NCBI GenBank assembly: GCA_028023455.1
Contig: JAQFVV010006208.1
Location: forward strand, 4,138,963 to 4,202,962
Reading direction: 5' to 3'
Length of the DNA: 64,000 bases
Source: Epiperipatus broadwayi
Taxonomy: Eukaryota > Onychophora > Udeonychophora > Euonychophora > Peripatidae
Within the stretch, counting starts at the first letter, position 1, and every line of letters begins with the position of its first letter. Below, one piece after another: positions 34,440 to 45,635 of the stretch. The position numbers and the translations under genes are program-made. The notes beneath the pieces are model-generated. The model did no database searches, had not been told where the DNA came from, and worked only from the letters and a program-made list of their open reading frames with translations.

Positions 34440-35200
34440 TATTATTCATTGTTGGATAATCACTAGTCTAATGAATGACTAATAAAAATTATTAATATAC
34501 TTTCATTAAGTGGTTTGTGTCAAAGTTGTGAGGGCACATGTTTGATACTTATCATTTAAACTGTAGCAATTGTACTGCACTTCATACGCTCATTGGTGAA
34601 GTTAGAAAAATCATAGTTAAATATCAGGCTTAGCGCTTTCGAGGTCTTTTAACTTCATGTTCATAGCCAAAGAATTAGAAACATTGTAGTGTTGTTGACG
34701 TCTGCTAGTAATTCCATATATATATATATATACTGAACAATGGACTAACTAATTAAAAATTCAAGCACATTTGCATATGTATACAATAAATTACAACAGT
34801 CTTCATTCAGTAAAGCTATGAGTATGAGATTAGAATACTAAATCTCAAAAGCGCTAAGCAGGCATATTAAACATTATAGTATAATTACAGCTTCACTAAC
34901 GCATAAGAAAAAATCGCATATGTATAATGATCAATAATAAGAATATGTGTAAGAGAATGTGATCTGGGCCAATTGATCAATGCTGATTCAGCACAAAATA
35001 TGCATCTTGGAGATCATATATCTTTTTCACGTGTCTTTGGTTTAACGTTTATGATTACACCCCTTTGCAAAGTGTTAAAAGTGGATAGAAACCAGTCCCT
35101 ATTTTGCATGAGAATGGCGTAGTAAAAATTACATTACAGAAATTTATTATTCATTAAATGGGTAATCTCTAGTATATTGAATAACTAATTAAAAAGTATT
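34440..35200. repeat. Mosaic of foldback and family-2-like pieces
   Basis: Contains the CTAGTCTAATGAATGACTAA and GTGTCAAAGTTGTGAGGGC family (also at 54060-54590), then a foldback at 34625-34866 in which CTTAGCGCTTTCGAGGT and CAAAAGCGCTAAG are the arm ends. At 34961-35030 is a decayed family-2 ribozyme region with CCAATTGATCAATGCTGATT and CTTGGAGATCAT: stem I pairs, but the core CTGATGA has become TTGATCA. Confidence 0.55.
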
Positions 35201-35684
35201 ACGTAATTTAGTATGCTGTATTTCATAATTTGTTTAAGCAAATAATATGTCTACATTTTGGTGAAAACAATAAAGCAATACGCTTAAAAAAAATTGCTCT
35301 GACAGCAAAAAAAAAACAACTAAAACTTAAAATTTCATTTAAGAAATGTTTTTTTTTCTTTTGTTAAATTTATTGAATAAATTTTGAATTAATTAGATGG
35401 AATTCTAAAGAGTAATAAAGAATCATATGATTGTTAGTGAGATGTTTTTATTAGCAAGATTTTATTATTAACGTAAAACATAAACGTTATTATCTTTAGA
35501 TCCTTATTTGTTTTAATGTTTTTAAGTATAAAATAATATAAATAAATAAATGCCAATATATAAAAAAAAGAATGGAAAAGGGTTGTTCATACTTATTTTA
35601 TGTGATTATAAAAATGCATTTAATAGAGCAAAAAAATAATTGTAGTAAACGGTATAAACATGGAAATTATAGACTATTTTATTT

Positions 35685-35975
35685 AATATGTCCTGTACAT
35701 GAGGGGTCAGACTGACTTTAGATCAACATGGGTGTGACAAGAATCTCGGCCTAATGGTGGCCTTTGAGCGTTCCATCATCAGATTTTCAATTGGATGGAC
35801 TGTTGGAGAGTGAAGTGGACTGAAGCCTGTCCATTAAAGTTTGAAGATTGGCTATCTTAATATATATCTGAGCACTTATTGCATATATGTGTAGAGATGA
35901 TAATCTGGACCAACTGATGATTGCTGGTTTAGCATGAAATACGTATATTGATGATTACTTATCTTTTCTTTCAAA
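35685..35975 (+). mobile_element. Family-2 repeat
   Basis: Starts near ATGTCCTGTACATGAGGGGT and runs through TCCATCATCAGATTTTCAAT, GAAGCCTGTCCATTAAAGT and TATCTGAGCACTTATTGCAT to the hammerhead. Its 3' tail is cut by the LINE fragment that follows. Confidence 0.72.
35899..35958 (+). ncRNA. Type I hammerhead motif, family 2
   Basis: CCAA, CTGATGA (35914-35920), stem II TTGCTG/TAGCAT with GTT loop, GAAA, stem III ATAC/GTAT, A, then TTGA and TGATT. Inner stem I has one G to A change (TTGA for TTGG). Core residues are all present. Confidence 0.6.
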
Positions 35976-36720
35976 AATATTTATTAAACAAGTACAATGT
36001 TTACAGTGACAATTATGTATACATGGTAAATTGAAAAGGAAAACTAGAATTACAAACATAAAGAAGAATTACATGATTATAAATAAATATAAGATAGTAT
36101 TATTCTGGGCAAGAGGTAAACCTGAATACCTGGTCTACTGTTAACCACAAATAGGCCAATTAAGCTCACCCAACTCACCTAGACAAATTGCCTAACATTA
36201 CCAAGAGTCACTTGGTCAATCTAGAGATTGGTCAGATCACCATTGGAAAAATCACTACATCTATGTAGGCTTAGGTATTTATGCTAAGTCTGATGTGTTC
36301 AGTTAAATATTATCCATTTTGATAACATAAGGATCTGAACTTCAGATTATTAACAAAATCACTTTCAGCAATATCTTAGACAGAAGAAACAAATTCATTA
36401 CCAGCAATCATTCTTTCAATGCAATCAGAGTCCATGTTTCCTCAAATAATACTTTTGGAGCTAGGAGCATGTCATGATTTTTAAATTTTATAAGTTTATT
36501 CAGAAAGAATTTTCCCTCATGAATTGCACCGGGATTGAAAACCATTTTACAACGAGTAGACCAGAATGCATAGTTGATAAATAACGAAAGCCTAATAGTT
36601 GGGATGGATCTTGTTTTAATACTGTCCTTAAGAGAGATAACAAGGTAAAAATTCACTTTAAGGTTATCAGCGATAATCCTTCTAGACCTCCGCTTCAATT
36701 TTTTAAAAAGTTATAAAATT
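35976..36720 (-). pseudogene. LINE 3' fragment
   Basis: The minus-strand frame 36408-36698 has RRIIADNLKVNFYLVISL then PTIRLSLFINYAFWSTRCK. It aligns with RKVIINNLKVNYYLVTSL and PIIRLSLFLNYALWTTHCK at 45237-45635. The CCHC finger itself is missing, since the frame starts just after it. A 3' untranslated stretch runs to ~35976, ending in TTTATTAAACAAG-like sequence where the family-2 repeat is interrupted. Confidence 0.65.
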
Positions 36721-36759
36721 AAAAAAATAAACAAACACTTTTATTCTGTGTATTTAAAT

Positions 36760-38525
36760 GGGCTTACTATCCTACATATGAGGGGTTAGATTATTTTCTG
36801 GTCAACATGGGTATGACATAATAAAAATTGTCCGACTTTGAACACCCCATCATTAGATTTGGATGGCTGAAGAGTTGGAAAGTGGAGAAGGTTGAAGCCT
36901 GTCCATTAAGTTTGAAGATTTGCTATCTTAATATAAACTGAGCACTGATTATATATATGTGTGTGGAGGAGATGATGATCTAGGCCAACTGATGAGTGCT
37001 GGTTGACCATGAAATATATATATTATAACGTTTTCCGTTTTGTTAGGCCGCTACACGCTAATATAAACTGCGCGTGAGTTGATCAAGTTATGTCGAAAAG
37101 AAGAAAGTTGTATTTCTATTTCTAAAAACATAACTATATTTCCTGATCAAACTCGGCCTATTAATTGTTGAGAATTATGCTATTGATGAAATCAGCTTTT
37201 AATTTATTTAATATGGGAGCCAGGTCTTTTTATTCTAAAGAGACCGTTGAAATCCGTCGCCAGCACGTCTCGCAAATAAAAAAAGAAAAATACTTTTAAA
37301 CTAATCGGTATTGCATCATACCATAACGAGAATTATTTTTTTCAAGATTATTATTCCTGGGCTTATTGAAACATATTGGCAAAGGTAAATTATGTTTTAA
37401 ATCTTATTAAACTAATAATAAATTTAATAATAAAAAATAATAATTATTAATAACGCACAAATGAAAATTGATATTAGAAATATTTTTTTTATTATAACAG
37501 ATTAAAAATATGTTTAAGTTAAAATGAGAATTCCTAATCAAGTAAATTAGAGAGAACACATATTAATTCAAATATGATGCAATCAATAAAATAAAATAAT
37601 TAATTAAAAAGTTCTGGTATAAACAAGTCTCTTGTACAGAAAAAATGAAAGTCTCTATCAGGATTATTTTAAGACTTGTTCACAAACGCTTAATTTTGTC
37701 ACAATCGGGAATAAGTAGTCTTAACTTACCGGTAAGTTTTGTGAATTCACGAAGGTTGTAGATAACTATGCATAGTTTTTTGGGGTTGAATTGAGCTCAC
37801 GGCCTTTGATTATTAGTTGATCTTGGTGCTGGTTCCATAGGCTAGTCGCGTAAGCTTCTCTGGTGTCCATCGGTAATGATGTCAGCTAAAGCTCCAGTCT
37901 ACTCTTGTATGAATAACTTTTTCATCGTAGAGTGGTCTGGATTCTTTAATCCAAAACCAACCAAAAGAATATCAGCTAAACCAAGACGTTCCTCCAACCG
38001 AATCCCTCCTTTTTATACTAGAGGTCCAGTTTTTGGACTTCTGCGCATGCTAATATCATGGCGTTTTGTGTTTATAATCTTATACAGTCTTTATCATTTT
38101 TCAATTACTAAGTTCTCATTTTTTTAATCAAGTTTTTCGGCCATGTTTAATTAGCTAAAATATTTTTTTTTTAGCTTATCTTTTTACTTGCTTTTGGAAT
38201 TCTTTTGTTCTCTCCAATTCTACTTTTATTTCCAATTATGTAAAAAAAAATACGAAAGAAAAATTTAACTTTCATTGTACGTTATTTTTTTTTAAAAAAA
38301 ATTATAGTCAAAAAAAAAAATCTAAATTTACTTTTTTTTTTTTAGCTTTTACCAAATGCCAATATATTTGCAACGTATATAAATAAATGTTACAATATAT
38401 ATATATTGGAGATCATTTATCTTTTTCACATGTATGTGGTCATGTGTATTGGTTGTATAAGATGGAATGGATGACTAAAGAGAACTTGAAAGTCTGGGTT
38501 CAAATCTCCTAATTATATCTAGCTT
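36760..38525 (+). mobile_element. Family-2 repeat split by a solo LTR
   Basis: 36760-37023 holds the 5' part up to CTGATGA (36989-36995) and GAAATATATA. 38395-38525 resumes with ATATATATTGGAGATCATTT and runs to the tail with GGGTTCAAATCTCC. Removing 37024-38394 restores an uninterrupted repeat. The break lies in the (AT)n of hammerhead stem III. Confidence 0.75.
37024..38394 (-). mobile_element. Solo LTR, 1.37 kb
   Basis: On the minus strand it begins TGTAACATTTAT and ends AACGTTATA (expected GTTACA with one change), inserted in (AT)n. A TATA box AGTATAAAAAGGAGGG lies at ~38011-38019 on the minus strand with a transcribed leader downstream. It differs from the 14110 LTR family. The plus-strand frame at 37876-38127 is antisense to the promoter region and not a gene. 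Confidence 0.7.
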
Positions 38526-38589
38526 AAAATATAAATACTATACATATATTTAATTTTAACGTATTCAGCCTGTATTCTACCCATCCCTC

Positions 38590-39350
38590 TTCTGTGTATT
38601 TAAATGGTCTTAAGGTGCTGCATGTGAGGGATCAGATTGACTTATGGTCAACATGGGTGTGACACAACAAAAAATGGCAAACAAGGGCTTTGAACACACC
38701 ATCATCAGATTTTCAATGATATGGATAGCTGAAGAGTTTGAGAGTGGAGAAGATTGAATCCTATCCATTAAAGATTGAAGATCTGCTATCTTAATATAAA
38801 CCAATACAGAGACTTCAGGCCATTCAAAGAAGTATAAAGATATGCATGCTGGGAAACAAGAAGAGATCGAAAATGCAATGTATGGGTAAGAGAACAAATT
38901 GAAAAAATTAATATTGGAGTTGGGCTGGACACATTGCTAGAAAGAGATGATAATATATGGACAATTAAAGTCTTAAACTGGATTCCACGAGATTGTAAAA
39001 GACCCAGAAAGAGACCACATGTGAGATGGATGGATGAGATGAGAAAGTGCACAGGGTTGAGGTGGAGAAAAGAAGCTAAAGATTTGAGAAGGTGGATTGA
39101 ACTTGGAGAGACCTTCATCCTGCAGTGGATTGATAATGGTTGTTGTTGATGATGATGAATATAAACCAAGCACTGATTATATATATGTATGAGAGATGAT
39201 GATCCAGACCAACTAATGAGTGCTCGTTGAACATGAAATATGTATATTGGAGATCATTTATTTTTTTGCATGTATGTGATCATGTGTATCAGTTGTGTAA
39301 GATGGAGTGGATGACCAGTCTGGATTCAAATCCCTTCTAATTACTTTTCA
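38590..39350 (+). mobile_element. Family-2 repeat split by an RTE insertion
   Basis: The 5' part, 38590-38802, includes AACATGGGTGTGACA and CCATCATCAGATTTTCAATG. The 3' part, 39158-39350, has AAGCACTGATTATATATATG and GGATTCAAATCCC. The ribozyme core here reads CTAATGA, so G5 is lost and it is predicted dead. Confidence 0.75.
38803..39157 (+). mobile_element. 5'-truncated RTE LINE with 10-12-bp duplication
   Basis: Encodes, with shifts, the RTE C-terminus: LQAIQRSIKICMLGNKKRSK, then from 38934 an open 71-residue stretch with RDDNIWTIKVLNWIPRD, KRPRKRPHVRWMDEMRK and GETFILQWID. It ends in the trimer tail GGTTGTTGTTGATGATGATG typical of RTE. AATATAAACC (plus AA) is duplicated at 38793-38802 and 39158-39167. 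Confidence 0.82.
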
Positions 39351-39870
39351 TATAGATTTTTTTTCAGTTTTAAAAGTATCATAATCTCATGCAACTCAAA
39401 TAAAAGAAAGCAACACTCATGTTTAAAAAAATTCTTAGACTGTTTATGAATATGAGTGAACCATGTTTTTATTTTGTGGCATAATAGCAAAAATACTTTT
39501 AAAGCCGAGGAAAAATTATGTTTTCATTTTTAGTACATTTTAATAAATAATTCTTTTAAATATATATATATTATTTAGATGATCGTGCTAAATTCTGAAT
39601 TGATTCTAGAAAATTGTATACATAAGACATTACATTCCGTTTATGAGAAATCTCAGTTTGAAAGTAGAAGCCATAGTTCAAGTAGAAATTGTCATAGAAG
39701 TTAGAGATACATCTTGTTATCGAAGCTCTTCATTTTGTTGACTGAGTATGTAATGAGAGAAGCCAACCAGATTGATATAAAAATGGATTCAGAATTGCTA
39801 AAAAAATCAACAACAATGTTAGACATACTGGTGTTACCAGTTTTATAGCTAAAAATGGAGAAACCACTAA
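39351..39870. other. AT-rich gap
   Basis: Nothing recognised between the family-2 and family-1 repeats. Confidence 0.5.
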
Positions 39871-39871
39871 A

Positions 39872-40205
39872 CACCACATGATCACCACTCTTTATGCTTA
39901 CACAAGCTGTTTAACACAAAGGCAAAACTCTCCATACAGTAGCACCACTCAGTGCAAGCCATAGTGAACTAATAAGGTTAAAAGTGGCTGATGGAGGGTT
40001 GCATTAGATCCTAAGATATAGGTGGAGTGCTCTCAGATCCAAGGTTCCTCACTGATGAAAGCCACACACTAAAACTAGTCTGTGGATATTGGATGAGTAG
40101 GCACTTGCTAGGAATTTTATGCATAATCCTTCCTGCATCCATTGATTACTCTGGCTTGCAATAGGTGGTGCTACTGTATGGAAAGTTTTGCCTCTGTGTT
40201 AAAAA
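39872..40205. mobile_element. Family-1 foldback, decayed
   Basis: Ends CCACATGATCACCACTC and GTTTTGCCTCTGTGTTA. The plus-strand ribozyme (40032-40097) keeps stem I (ATCCAA/TTGGAT) and CTGATGA (40052-40058), but GAAA became AAAA and stem II is disrupted (AGCCACACACT). Predicted inactive. Confidence 0.65.
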
Positions 40206-40894
40206 TGGAGAAAATGAATAATCAATAGGAGAGTTAAGATGAGATTGAAAAATTAGGGTTATGGCTGAATATGAAAAAAGATTAATTATGGTTGTGATAG
40301 CATTCGATTTTTAAAATTGAGGTTGGGTACATTGAAATCAATTTTTGTCAGTTTGGATCATATGTCTACATCCACCCAAAAAGTTTGCAAAGAAAAAATA
40401 GTGTGTTTTTAAATTGGATTCTGATGATGATTTTTTAGAATATTATGAAAACGGTGATGAATAAATAAGCAAATACTTGATTAAATTAAATAAGAACTTC
40501 TACCCGACTCATAAATGTCAAGGTGAAATGGCCTTGTTTTATTTAATCATGTTAATTTACTAGGAAAATATAATTTTTGAAAAGGCTGATGGTATAAGAG
40601 AAATGGCCAGTATTGAGGTAGACTTCTACATCATAAAAATTAATATACCATTGAGCAATCTGAAAAACCAGATATAAAATGATAGGTTATTTTTACTATT
40701 CATATGTCTTCTATGAGATAATATTGACTTGTCAGTGACAAATAATAATAATGGTTTAAGATTGTGGCTACCAAAACATTTACATGATTTTTCTTCTATT
40801 TTTTTTTCCAATAAAGTTTTTGTTAATTTTTCATATCAGAGAACCTTATTTTTGCAATGACTTTATATATATGTTAATATCAGTAGCATATTCT

Positions 40895-41345
40895 CCATTC
40901 ACTAGTGCTACCTAGTGCAAGCCTTCATAATCAATGGATGCAAGAAGGGTTGTGCATAAAATCCCTATCTAGTGCCTATTCACCTAATATCCCCAGACTA
41001 GTTTCTAGCTTGTGGCTTTCATCAGTGAGAAGGCTTGGATCTGAGAGCACTGCACCTAGATCTTAGGATTTGATGACTGCTAGTGGATTGCATTAGATCC
41101 TAAGATCTAGGTGCAGTGCTCTCATATCCAAGGCTCCTCACTGATGAAAGCCACAGGCCAAAAACTTATCTGGGATATTGCATAAGTAGGTTCTGGATAA
41201 AGATTTTGTGCACAAATCTTTTTGCATCCATTGATTATTATGGCTTCCACTGGGTGGCACTCCTGTATGGGGAGTTTTCTAGTATGTTAAAAGCTTTTGT
41301 AAGCCCAGGAAATGGTGATCATGTGGTATTTAGTGATTTAATATT
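40895..41345. mobile_element. Family-1 foldback, long centre
   Basis: Both arms are present: minus-strand ribozyme at 40981-41045, a decayed plus-strand one at ~41122-41192 (GAAA lost, TAGTC lost). The centre includes the mirrored GCACCTAGATCTTAGGAT and ATCCTAAGATCTAGGTGC. It ends near GTGATCATGTGGTATTTAG. Confidence 0.7.
40981..41045 (-). ncRNA. Hammerhead motif, family 1, with compensatory stem II
   Basis: Minus strand: ATCCAA, GCC, TTCTCA, CTGATGA, A-AGC-CACAA-GCT-A, GAAA, AC-TA-GT, C, TGGGGA, TA, TTAGGT. Stem II is AGC/GCT where other copies have GGC/GCC, so both partners changed together and pairing is kept. The outer stem I has one or two mismatches. Core intact. Confidence 0.65.
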
Positions 41346-42109
41346 AAAAATTGCATTGAGTCTCAACATTGAGTGATTTGTGGAAGTTAACTTGATTTTT
41401 CTTAATATAAATTATTACAATGGTGAAGTTTATTCTTAAAACTCACTTTCATTTTTAAATATGAAAAGTGGTATGTAAAGTCTTTAGGTAAAGTGAAAGT
41501 TTATTTAAAATTTAAAGTAAAGTTCCAACAATCTATACATTTAAATTAATTTTATAACATTACCTAAGCTTTCGGTGAAATAATAGTTTGGCATTTAGCA
41601 AATGTTTCATAGTGGTTTAAATACTCTTTTAACTCAAGTTCTCATATTGGATAAAGTCATAATTTCCATTTATAATGCAGGATCCTGGGGGGGGGGTGTA
41701 AAATGTATTTTTCTCATTATCAGGCTTTCGCACATTTGATCAGTTTTTGATAAGTTGGTATTACTATGATAATTTTCTTTCTTCGACTTTTTATAGATGG
41801 TAGTGATATTTTAGATTGGCATTCAGTTATTTAGACCTTATCGAGGCTATTCCTAATGGGAGTGATTCTATACTTATAGTGGATATAAGTAAATTAACAT
41901 GTCATAGAAAAGCTTTTTAGTGTACTAGGAAAGTTTAAACTTGTCACACGTGCAGTTTTACTTTGACAACATTGATGACCAGCACAAAGAACCAAACCTA
42001 AAAAGAATGAAGAGACAAATTGATTTTGTTTGAAGACTATTTATAAAAAATTCCTATAAAAAAATCACTATAACAGATTTCTATTTTTGGAAAAATGACA
42101 TGTTCATAA
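41346..42109. other. AT-rich gap
   Basis: No gene recognised; a G9 run lies at ~41690. An old DNA-transposon body is possible between 41740 and 42060 but no domain is readable. Confidence 0.4.
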
Positions 42110-42535
42110 CAGAGAAATCGCACAGAGGCAAAACTCTCCATATAGTAGTGTAACTCAGTGCAAGCCAGAGTAGTCAATGGATGCATGAAGATTTGTGCAT
42201 AAAATTCCTATCTAGTGCCATATCCCCAGACTAGTTTCTAGCTTGTGGCCACAGGCTAGAAACTTGTCTGGGGATATTGGAAAAGTAGGCACTAGATAGG
42301 AATTTTATGCACAAACCTTCCCGCATCCATTGTTTACTATGGCTAGCTAGAAACTAGTCTGGGTATATTGGATGAATAGTCACTAGATAGGAATTTTATG
42401 CACAAACCTTCCTACATGCATTGATTACTATGGCTTGCACTGAGTTGTGCTACTGTATAGAGTTTTGCTTCTGTTTAAATAGCTTGTGTAAGTATAATGA
42501 ATGATGATCATGTGATATTTAGTGGTTTAATAACA
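42110..42535. mobile_element. Family-1 foldback without ribozyme core
   Basis: Arms with CAAAACTCTCCATATAGTAG, GTGCATAAAATTCCTATC and complements. The centre reads TTGTGGCCACAGGCTAG, so the CTGATGA region of both arms is deleted. A partial third arm follows (CTAGAAACTAGTCTGGGTA). Confidence 0.65.
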
Positions 42536-42974
42536 ATGAAATCATTTATATGTTAAAGTTCAAGATCACATATCAAATTACAAGTATAATTTTAAGATTA
42601 ATTAGTTATTTTTTTTGATAACCAATATCTAACAGTACAAATTTTGAATTTCTATGAGTTTTAATTATAATAAACCTAGATTAAATCAAATAATTACATC
42701 CTGTCTAGCTTTATTAATTAAAACTCCTTAAATAAAGATTTTTATCATTTTATTTTAATAAAAGATTTTTTTTAAAAAAAAAAAATCTTCCCTCTATTAA
42801 AGAAAATATTTTACTTAAAATTAAACTAAATGTTCTATTCCAAATATATATACGTATATGTGTGTGTACATAAATATTTACAGAAATTAAATAAAATATA
42901 TAATTTTGTAGCTTCTAGATGGTCATCCTATCTTTTAATCTGATTCTATAATATTAACTAACGGTACTAACCCC

Positions 42975-43440
42975 TCACGGCCATTTTGAAGTTTAAAGAC
43001 CAACCAAAACCACAGCTGACATATACAACCGATATATGACATAAACATTGAATAAAAGTACTTTAAATTCATATTTTAGAAATTGTAAGCTAGTAAAAAT
43101 AATATGCTTTATTTCATATGGGCATATAGTCTAATCTTTTAAGTATTTGGAAATTATAAGCTTGGTTTGATCAAACTTCTGCAACTTTTGGACGATACTT
43201 CGTAAAGACCAAACCATCCTTCTCTCTCTCCGCAAATTCCGGCACTTTGCATCATCATATTTCAAATATTTTATGAAAGTAAATTTAAAAAAAAAAATCC
43301 TTAATAAAATATAGCATATTATTTTTACTCACTTATAATTTATAAAATATGAATTTAAAGTACTTTTATTCAATATTTATGTCATTTATCAGTTGGATAT
43401 GTCCGCGGTCGTTTTTAGATTTTTAAATGGTCGTGAGCGC
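42975..43440. mobile_element. ~465-bp TIR element
   Basis: Inverted ends ~170 bp long: CTCACGGCCATTTTGAAG, GACATAAACATTGAATAAAA and GTACTTTAAATTCATATTTT on the left, with the complementary AAAATATGAATTTAAAGTAC, TTTTATTCAATATTTATGTC and AAATGGTCGTGAG on the right. No transposase and no clear duplication. Confidence 0.65.
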
Positions 43441-43509
43441 AAACTAAATCAGGACTCCTTCATTAAAATTTTCGTTCTAATTTAATTTCATTTTAATTTG
43501 TAATTTTTC

Positions 43510-43605
43510 CCAAAACCCCCCCCTTTTAACCAAAAAAAAAAAAAAGCCCCCCCCCCATAACCACGCCCCCCGAAGGACGGCACCCCAACTCCTACCCCAC
43601 ATTTT
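43510..43605. other. C-rich low-complexity block
   Basis: C8, A15, C10 and C6 runs within ~60 bp, in an otherwise AT-rich region. It may be real low-complexity DNA or an assembly error in long homopolymers. The minus-strand frame is not credible as a protein. Confidence 0.6.
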
Positions 43606-43887
43606 TTTATAGTTGAAAATTGTTTGATCAGAAAAAATATATACAGGTTCTTTGTTTAACACAGGTAAATTAACTAGACAATAAATGACTTAAGGGTATT
43701 AGAGTCCATTAGGAAGTGTTTTCTCGTAGGGTCAGCCAAAGGGTGCAGAATTTTAGATGGAGGACAATCAAAATGTGAACTAGGAAGGCGCATGTGAGTT
43801 AATGGACGAAATCTAGCATATTTCAATATAACAGTACACACATTTAAGCATAGTATTATAAATTTATTTAACGCACATTGATTACGT

Positions 43888-44080
43888 AAGTAATATTTAC
43901 TAAGGCAATAAACCTCAAGGGTGTGTGCTTGAAAATGCGAAGGTAGAGACCTCTACTTTAACCTCAAGCTTACTCTTTGGAAGAAAAGCTTGTGGTTAAG
44001 ACCTGTAGAGGTCCCTACCTTCGCACTTTCAAGCGCACATTCTTGAGGTTTATTGCCTTAGTAAATATTACTTAAGCATA
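43888..44080. mobile_element. ~190-bp foldback MITE
   Basis: TAAGTAATATTTACTAAGGC, AATAAACCTCAAG, GCGAAGGTAG and AGACCTCTAC are followed by their near-perfect complements. Arms ~85 bp, loop ~20 bp. Confidence 0.75.
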
Positions 44081-44104
44081 GTATGTAAACAACAAAGTGT
44101 ATAA

Positions 44105-44215
44105 TTGCGTTGTTAGCCAAGAGGTATCGCAACCGCCATGCAAGCAAGTAATTGGTTGCAGACGGTTGTGGGTTCGCGTCCCGGCCTGATGCTATGACAT
44201 ATGAAAAAAAAAATG
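44105..44215 (+). mobile_element. Type II tRNA-like SINE or retropseudogene
   Basis: GTTAGCCAAGAGGTATCG (A box) and GTGGGTTCGCGTCCCGG (B box) lie ~50 bp apart with a long variable-arm-like stretch, as in Ser/Leu-type tRNAs. They are followed by TGATGCTATGAC and poly(A), with roughly matching GTGTA(T)AATT on both sides. It shares the ATGCT-TGAC tail with the other minimal SINEs. Confidence 0.7.
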
Positions 44216-44399
44216 TGTAATTACTTTTTAAAATTCGATTATATAATGAGTTAGAAAAATGTTAAATTTAATTTTTGCTTAGAATAAAATAATTGGAAAT
44301 ATAAAAGCATTGTTGGGAAGGGGGGCAGGTTTTTAATTTATAAAACTCTCTTAACATTAATAAATTATAAATAAATCCAATTACGATTGCCTTTTAATA

Positions 44400-44830
44400 T
44401 GAAAACAAATCCAATAAGGGCTTTGAGCTCATCGTTTTTTCAATGAAATGGACAGGTGAATACTGGGAAGGATGAGACGAATGAAACCTGGCCATTAAGG
44501 TTTGAGAAATTGCTATCTTAACATAAACTGAACACTGATTGTATATGTGTGTGGGAGATTACGATCTGCCCCAACTGATGAGTGCTGGTTCAGCATGAAG
44601 TACCTCTAATGGGGATCATGTATTTTTTCCGCACGCTTGTGGTCATGTATATCAGTTGTTTGGGATGGAATGGAGGATGAATAAACTGAAAAATCCTGAG
44701 TTCAAATACCTCTAATTAAATTATATTTGGTATCGTGTATTTTTTTCACATGTGTATCAGTTGTTTGAGATGGAGTGGTGGATGAATAGATTGAAAAATC
44801 CTGAATTCAAATCCCTATAATTAAATTATC
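44400..44830 (+). mobile_element. Family-2 repeat
   Basis: 5' part diverged, then AACCTGGCCATTAAGGTTTG and CTATCTTAACATAAACTGA lead to the ribozyme. After it come two copies of the tail: TATCAGTTGTTTGGGATGGA and TATCAGTTGTTTGAGATGGA, each followed by GA(G/A)TTCAAAT. Confidence 0.65.
44561..44620 (+). ncRNA. Hammerhead motif, family 2, near-consensus
   Basis: CGATCTGCCCCAA, CTGATGA (44575-44581), stem II GTGCTG-GTT-CAGCAT fully paired, then GAAG instead of GAAA, followed by TACCTCTAATGGGGATCAT. The A15.1 to G change disturbs the base of stem III, so activity is doubtful although stem I (GATC, CCCC/GGGG) is sound. Confidence 0.5.
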
Positions 44831-45236
44831 CCCCCCCCCTCTTGCAAAATCTTTTAGAATTTTATCTAAGTTCAAAAACTTCTGATTTCAGATTCAATGG
44901 ACTTATCAAACTTCAAAATTTTGTGTTGAGTTGATGATCTCAAAATAATTTTTGAACAGGCTGAGCTTTGAAAAATTCCTTCACAGCATTGAAATTATTC
45001 AGTTAAAAGCGCAATAAATAAATTTTAAAATATACTAGTAATCTTGCAAGTAAATAATATATAAACCATGTCTACTGCTACCAAGCATGTAAACCAATAA
45101 TTCATCCAAACAGTCTTGGGAGATGCTGTACTCAGCTACGTGATAAACTATGTTCATGGTCTTCATTATATATTACAAGGTGTCATTCCGTCAGCGTAAT
45201 CTGATTCCATGTCTGGGTAAATCTGAAGTTAGGAGC

Positions 45237-45635
45237 TTATAACTTATCCCGATGTTTAATCCTAATGAGTTTTTTGATTATAAAGGCATCCTCCTGAATC
45301 TGTGCTGAATTAAACACTTTCTTACAGTGGGTGGTCCAGAGGGCATAATTAAGGAATAATGAAAGCCTTATGATTGGTATCGACCTAGATTTTATACTAT
45401 CTTGTAGCGAGGTGACAAGATAGTAATTTACTTTGAGGTTGTTTATTATCACTTTCCTGGCTTTCCAAAGTCCAGGACATGCATGAATCAGATGATCGAA
45501 AGTTTCATCGTATATTTGACAAAGGTGACATATAGGATCAATTCTGTTAATTCCATGTCTATAGCAAAGGAACCAGTTGATGCTTATGGAGTTCAAGTTG
45601 ATTTTAATAATAAAGTCCAAGTATTTTGGCTCCAT
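45237..45635 (-). pseudogene. LINE reverse transcriptase C-terminus (CCHC finger)
   Basis: 132 open residues. Residues ~36-53 contain CHLC-QIYDETFD-HLIHAC, a C-x2-C-x8-H-x4-C finger of the zf-RVT type found behind the RT and linker of several non-LTR retrotransposon clades. It continues with WKARKVIINNLKVNYYL and LSLFLNYALWTTHCKKVF. Upstream on the minus strand (45640-45870) shifted frames give LNFLHVAVQLIKNFMVI and NRISIWDAHYLINPIIIS, typical of the region before the finger. The start Met is arbitrary and the ORF is 5'-truncated. This is the best-preserved of four related fragments, all on the minus strand. Confidence 0.7.

Noticed and set aside
37876-38127. 83-residue plus-strand frame
   Set aside because: It lies antisense to the TATA and leader region of the solo LTR at 37024-38394 and has no domain.
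38786-39173. Minus-strand frames up to 127 residues
   Set aside because: They are antisense to the RTE C-terminal fragment encoded on the plus strand at 38803-39157.
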